From Nocardiopsis ganjiahuensis DSM 45031 (lineage in GTDB: Bacteria > Actinomycetota > Actinomycetes > Streptosporangiales > Streptosporangiaceae): a stretch of DNA of 64,000 bases. Made by a program: the position numbers and the translations under genes. The stretch covers positions 62,001 to 126,000 of the forward strand of contig NZ_ANBA01000007.1 in NCBI RefSeq assembly GCF_000341085.1, in the 5' to 3' direction. Below the pieces are notes generated by a model. It ran no database searches, was not told where the DNA came from, and saw only the letters and a program-made list of their open reading frames with translations. Below, in pieces: positions 62,863-64,000 of this stretch; position 1 is the first letter of the stretch; each line of letters starts with the position of its first letter.

Positions 62863-64000
62863 TGTCCGGTCTCGACCATCAGGTGCGGTGCGATGCCCAC
62901 GTCGAGGGTGCGGGCCACGCGCAGGTCGTCGTTGTAGTCGATTTCGTGGATGGTCCCGGCCTCGGGGTCGTTGACGTAGGCGCGGGAGGTGTCCACCTGG
63001 AGTGTGGGCGGGTGCTCGGGGTCCAGCCCTTCCAGCAGCGGGGTGTCGGCCTCCTGCTCGCCCGTCTCCGGGTCCAGGGAGTGCAGGGTTCCGTCCCCGG
63101 TCAGGGCCAGGAACGGCATGTCCTCACCGACCGCGGTCACCGCCACCGTGTCGTCGAGGTCGATGGAGCGCCACTCCCCGGCGGCCAGGTCCAGGACCCA
63201 GGGGTCGCCCTCGGTGGACAGCGCCGCGAGGACGGCCGAGCCGGAACGGTGGTGGAAGGCTTCGGTGCGTCCGGGCCCCGGGTAGGGGACCGTCTCGGCG
63301 TCGAGGGAGCCGTCGTCCTCGGTGAGGTGGAGGGTCCCCTCCTCGCATCCGACGACCAGGCCCCTCCGGGTGACGGCTGCTCCCTGGGGTGAGGCGCAGG
63401 TCTGGGACAGCGTCTGTCCGGGCTCGCCGTCCCGCTCCAGGGTCCGGACGGTGCCGTCAGCGGTGTCGACGGTGACCAGGACCCCCTTGTAGGGGTAGGC
63501 CGCGGTCCGCTCGTCGGGGAGGACGTCGGCGGTCTCGACCGACCCGTCCTCCAGTCCTTCGCGGGTCAGGACCAGGGAGCCGCCGTCAGCACCGGTGAGG
63601 GAGGTCAGGACGGTATCGGTGACCACCTCGGAGCCGATCGCCTCGTCCAGGGAGCCGACGCGGCCCGCACCGGTTCTGTAGTAGTGGCTGTGGTCGCCGT
63701 GGTCCACGGTCCAGGCGCCGCTGTCGAAGACCTCGGACATCCCATTACCGGATGACTGAAGATAGGCGAATCGGCTGTCCCCGGAGATGCCGTCCACCCC
63801 CGGAACGTTTCCGAGCTCGCTGATCTCCTCGGTGATCAGGTCCAACAGGACCACGTCGCCGCTGTCGCTGTCGGCCAGTACCAGCCGGGACTGCGGTTCG
63901 GCGGTCTCTTCCGCCCCCTCCACGTAGCCGTGGGGGGTCTCCTCGGCCTCGGGGGCCTCGGACTCGTCGGGCGCGCCGCCGAAGCAGCCGCCGGCGAGCA
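62859..64000 (-). CDS. AztD-like lipoprotein, N-terminal edge cut by window
   Basis: 380 visible residues; the signal peptide starts beyond the window but the lipobox LAGGC is visible at its end. After an acidic linker come beta-propeller repeats (RLVLADSDSGDVVLLDLITEEI, DGTLHSLDPETGEQEADTP, RAYVNDPEAGTIHEIDYNDDLRVARTLDVG). A His cluster DHGDHSHYY near the start and Cys pair (TCASPQ, VVGCEEGTLH) match AztD. It is a second AztD-like protein upstream of aztC, diverged from the other copy. Confidence 0.85.
   Translation of the reverse strand, partial: LAGGCFGGAPDESEAPEAEETPHGYVEGAEETAEPQSRLVLADSDSGDVVLLDLITEEISELGNVPGVDGISGDSRFAYLQSSGNGMSEVFDSGAWTVDHGDHSHYYRTGAGRVGSLDEAIGSEVVTDTVLTSLTGADGGSLVLTREGLEDGSVETADVLPDERTAAYPYKGVLVTVDTADGTVRTLERDGEPGQTLSQTCASPQGAAVTRRGLVVGCEEGTLHLTEDDGSLDAETVPYPGPGRTEAFHHRSGSAVLAALSTEGDPWVLDLAAGEWRSIDLDDTVAVTAVGEDMPFLALTGDGTLHSLDPETGEQEADTPLLEGLDPEHPPTLQVDTSRAYVNDPEAGTIHEIDYNDDLRVARTLDVGIAPHLMVETGQ

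Overview
The window is a high-GC (about 70%) stretch of an actinomycete chromosome. GTG starts, leaderless genes, G/C-rich terminators and the gene families present fit a filamentous actinomycete; Nocardiopsaceae (Nocardiopsis and relatives) is my best guess, from general knowledge of gene content and not from a search. I see no rRNA, tRNA, CRISPR array, complete prophage or complete insertion sequence. Most of the region looks like accessory or metabolic chromosome with many small, separately regulated transcription units.

Left part (1-13.4 kb): the 5' part of a Tat-exported PhoX-like protein; a zinc-starvation ribosomal protein cluster (rpmG, rpmE2, rpmF, all lacking zinc-binding cysteines) behind a Zur box; a kinase-like/flippase fusion; a TipAS-type MerR regulator with a coupled small gene; an acyl-CoA dehydrogenase with a TetR-type operator that recurs 1.1 kb away; aroQ; a histidine phosphatase; a FUSC membrane protein with a rare TTA codon; a MITE-like repeat; and a SRPBCC/XRE divergent pair.

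Middle-left (13.6-30.7 kb): an MBL-fold hydrolase and a carboxylesterase; a FdhF/YdeP-type molybdopterin oxidoreductase divergent from a LysR regulator, followed by an oxalate/formate-type MFS transporter and a 60-residue membrane partner; small secreted and membrane proteins; a rifampicin monooxygenase (rox) behind a rifamycin-associated element; spo0M; a 2-keto-4-pentenoate hydratase preceded by a relic of its pathway aldolase; and a YeeE-type sulfur transporter behind a leaderless Cys-containing leader peptide.

Middle-right (31-49.5 kb): envelope proteins; a DUF4097-type adhesin lipoprotein translationally coupled to a truncated TetR; a GH16 glucanase with a CebR-like operator; two methyltransferases and an MFS exporter, one operon having a second Zur-type box; an ArsR plus P1B-4 (cobalt-type) ATPase next to a FecCD/SBP transporter behind a cobalamin riboswitch; S41-like peptidase, TetR/arylamine N-acetyltransferase pair and a PheC-like lipoprotein.

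Right part (49.5-64 kb): a LacI-controlled catabolic operon joining a TRAP transporter, QsuB-type dehydroshikimate dehydratase, QsuD-type quinate/shikimate dehydrogenase and a MatB-type malonyl-CoA synthetase; a TetR/quinone-oxidoreductase pair; a second MITE-like repeat whose end supplies the stop codon of aztD; and a zinc uptake cluster with AztC between two AztD-like propellers, the last running off the window. Recurring themes are metal homeostasis (Zur boxes, AztC/AztD, cobalt ATPase, B12 riboswitch) and small regulator-target pairs with visible palindromic operators.
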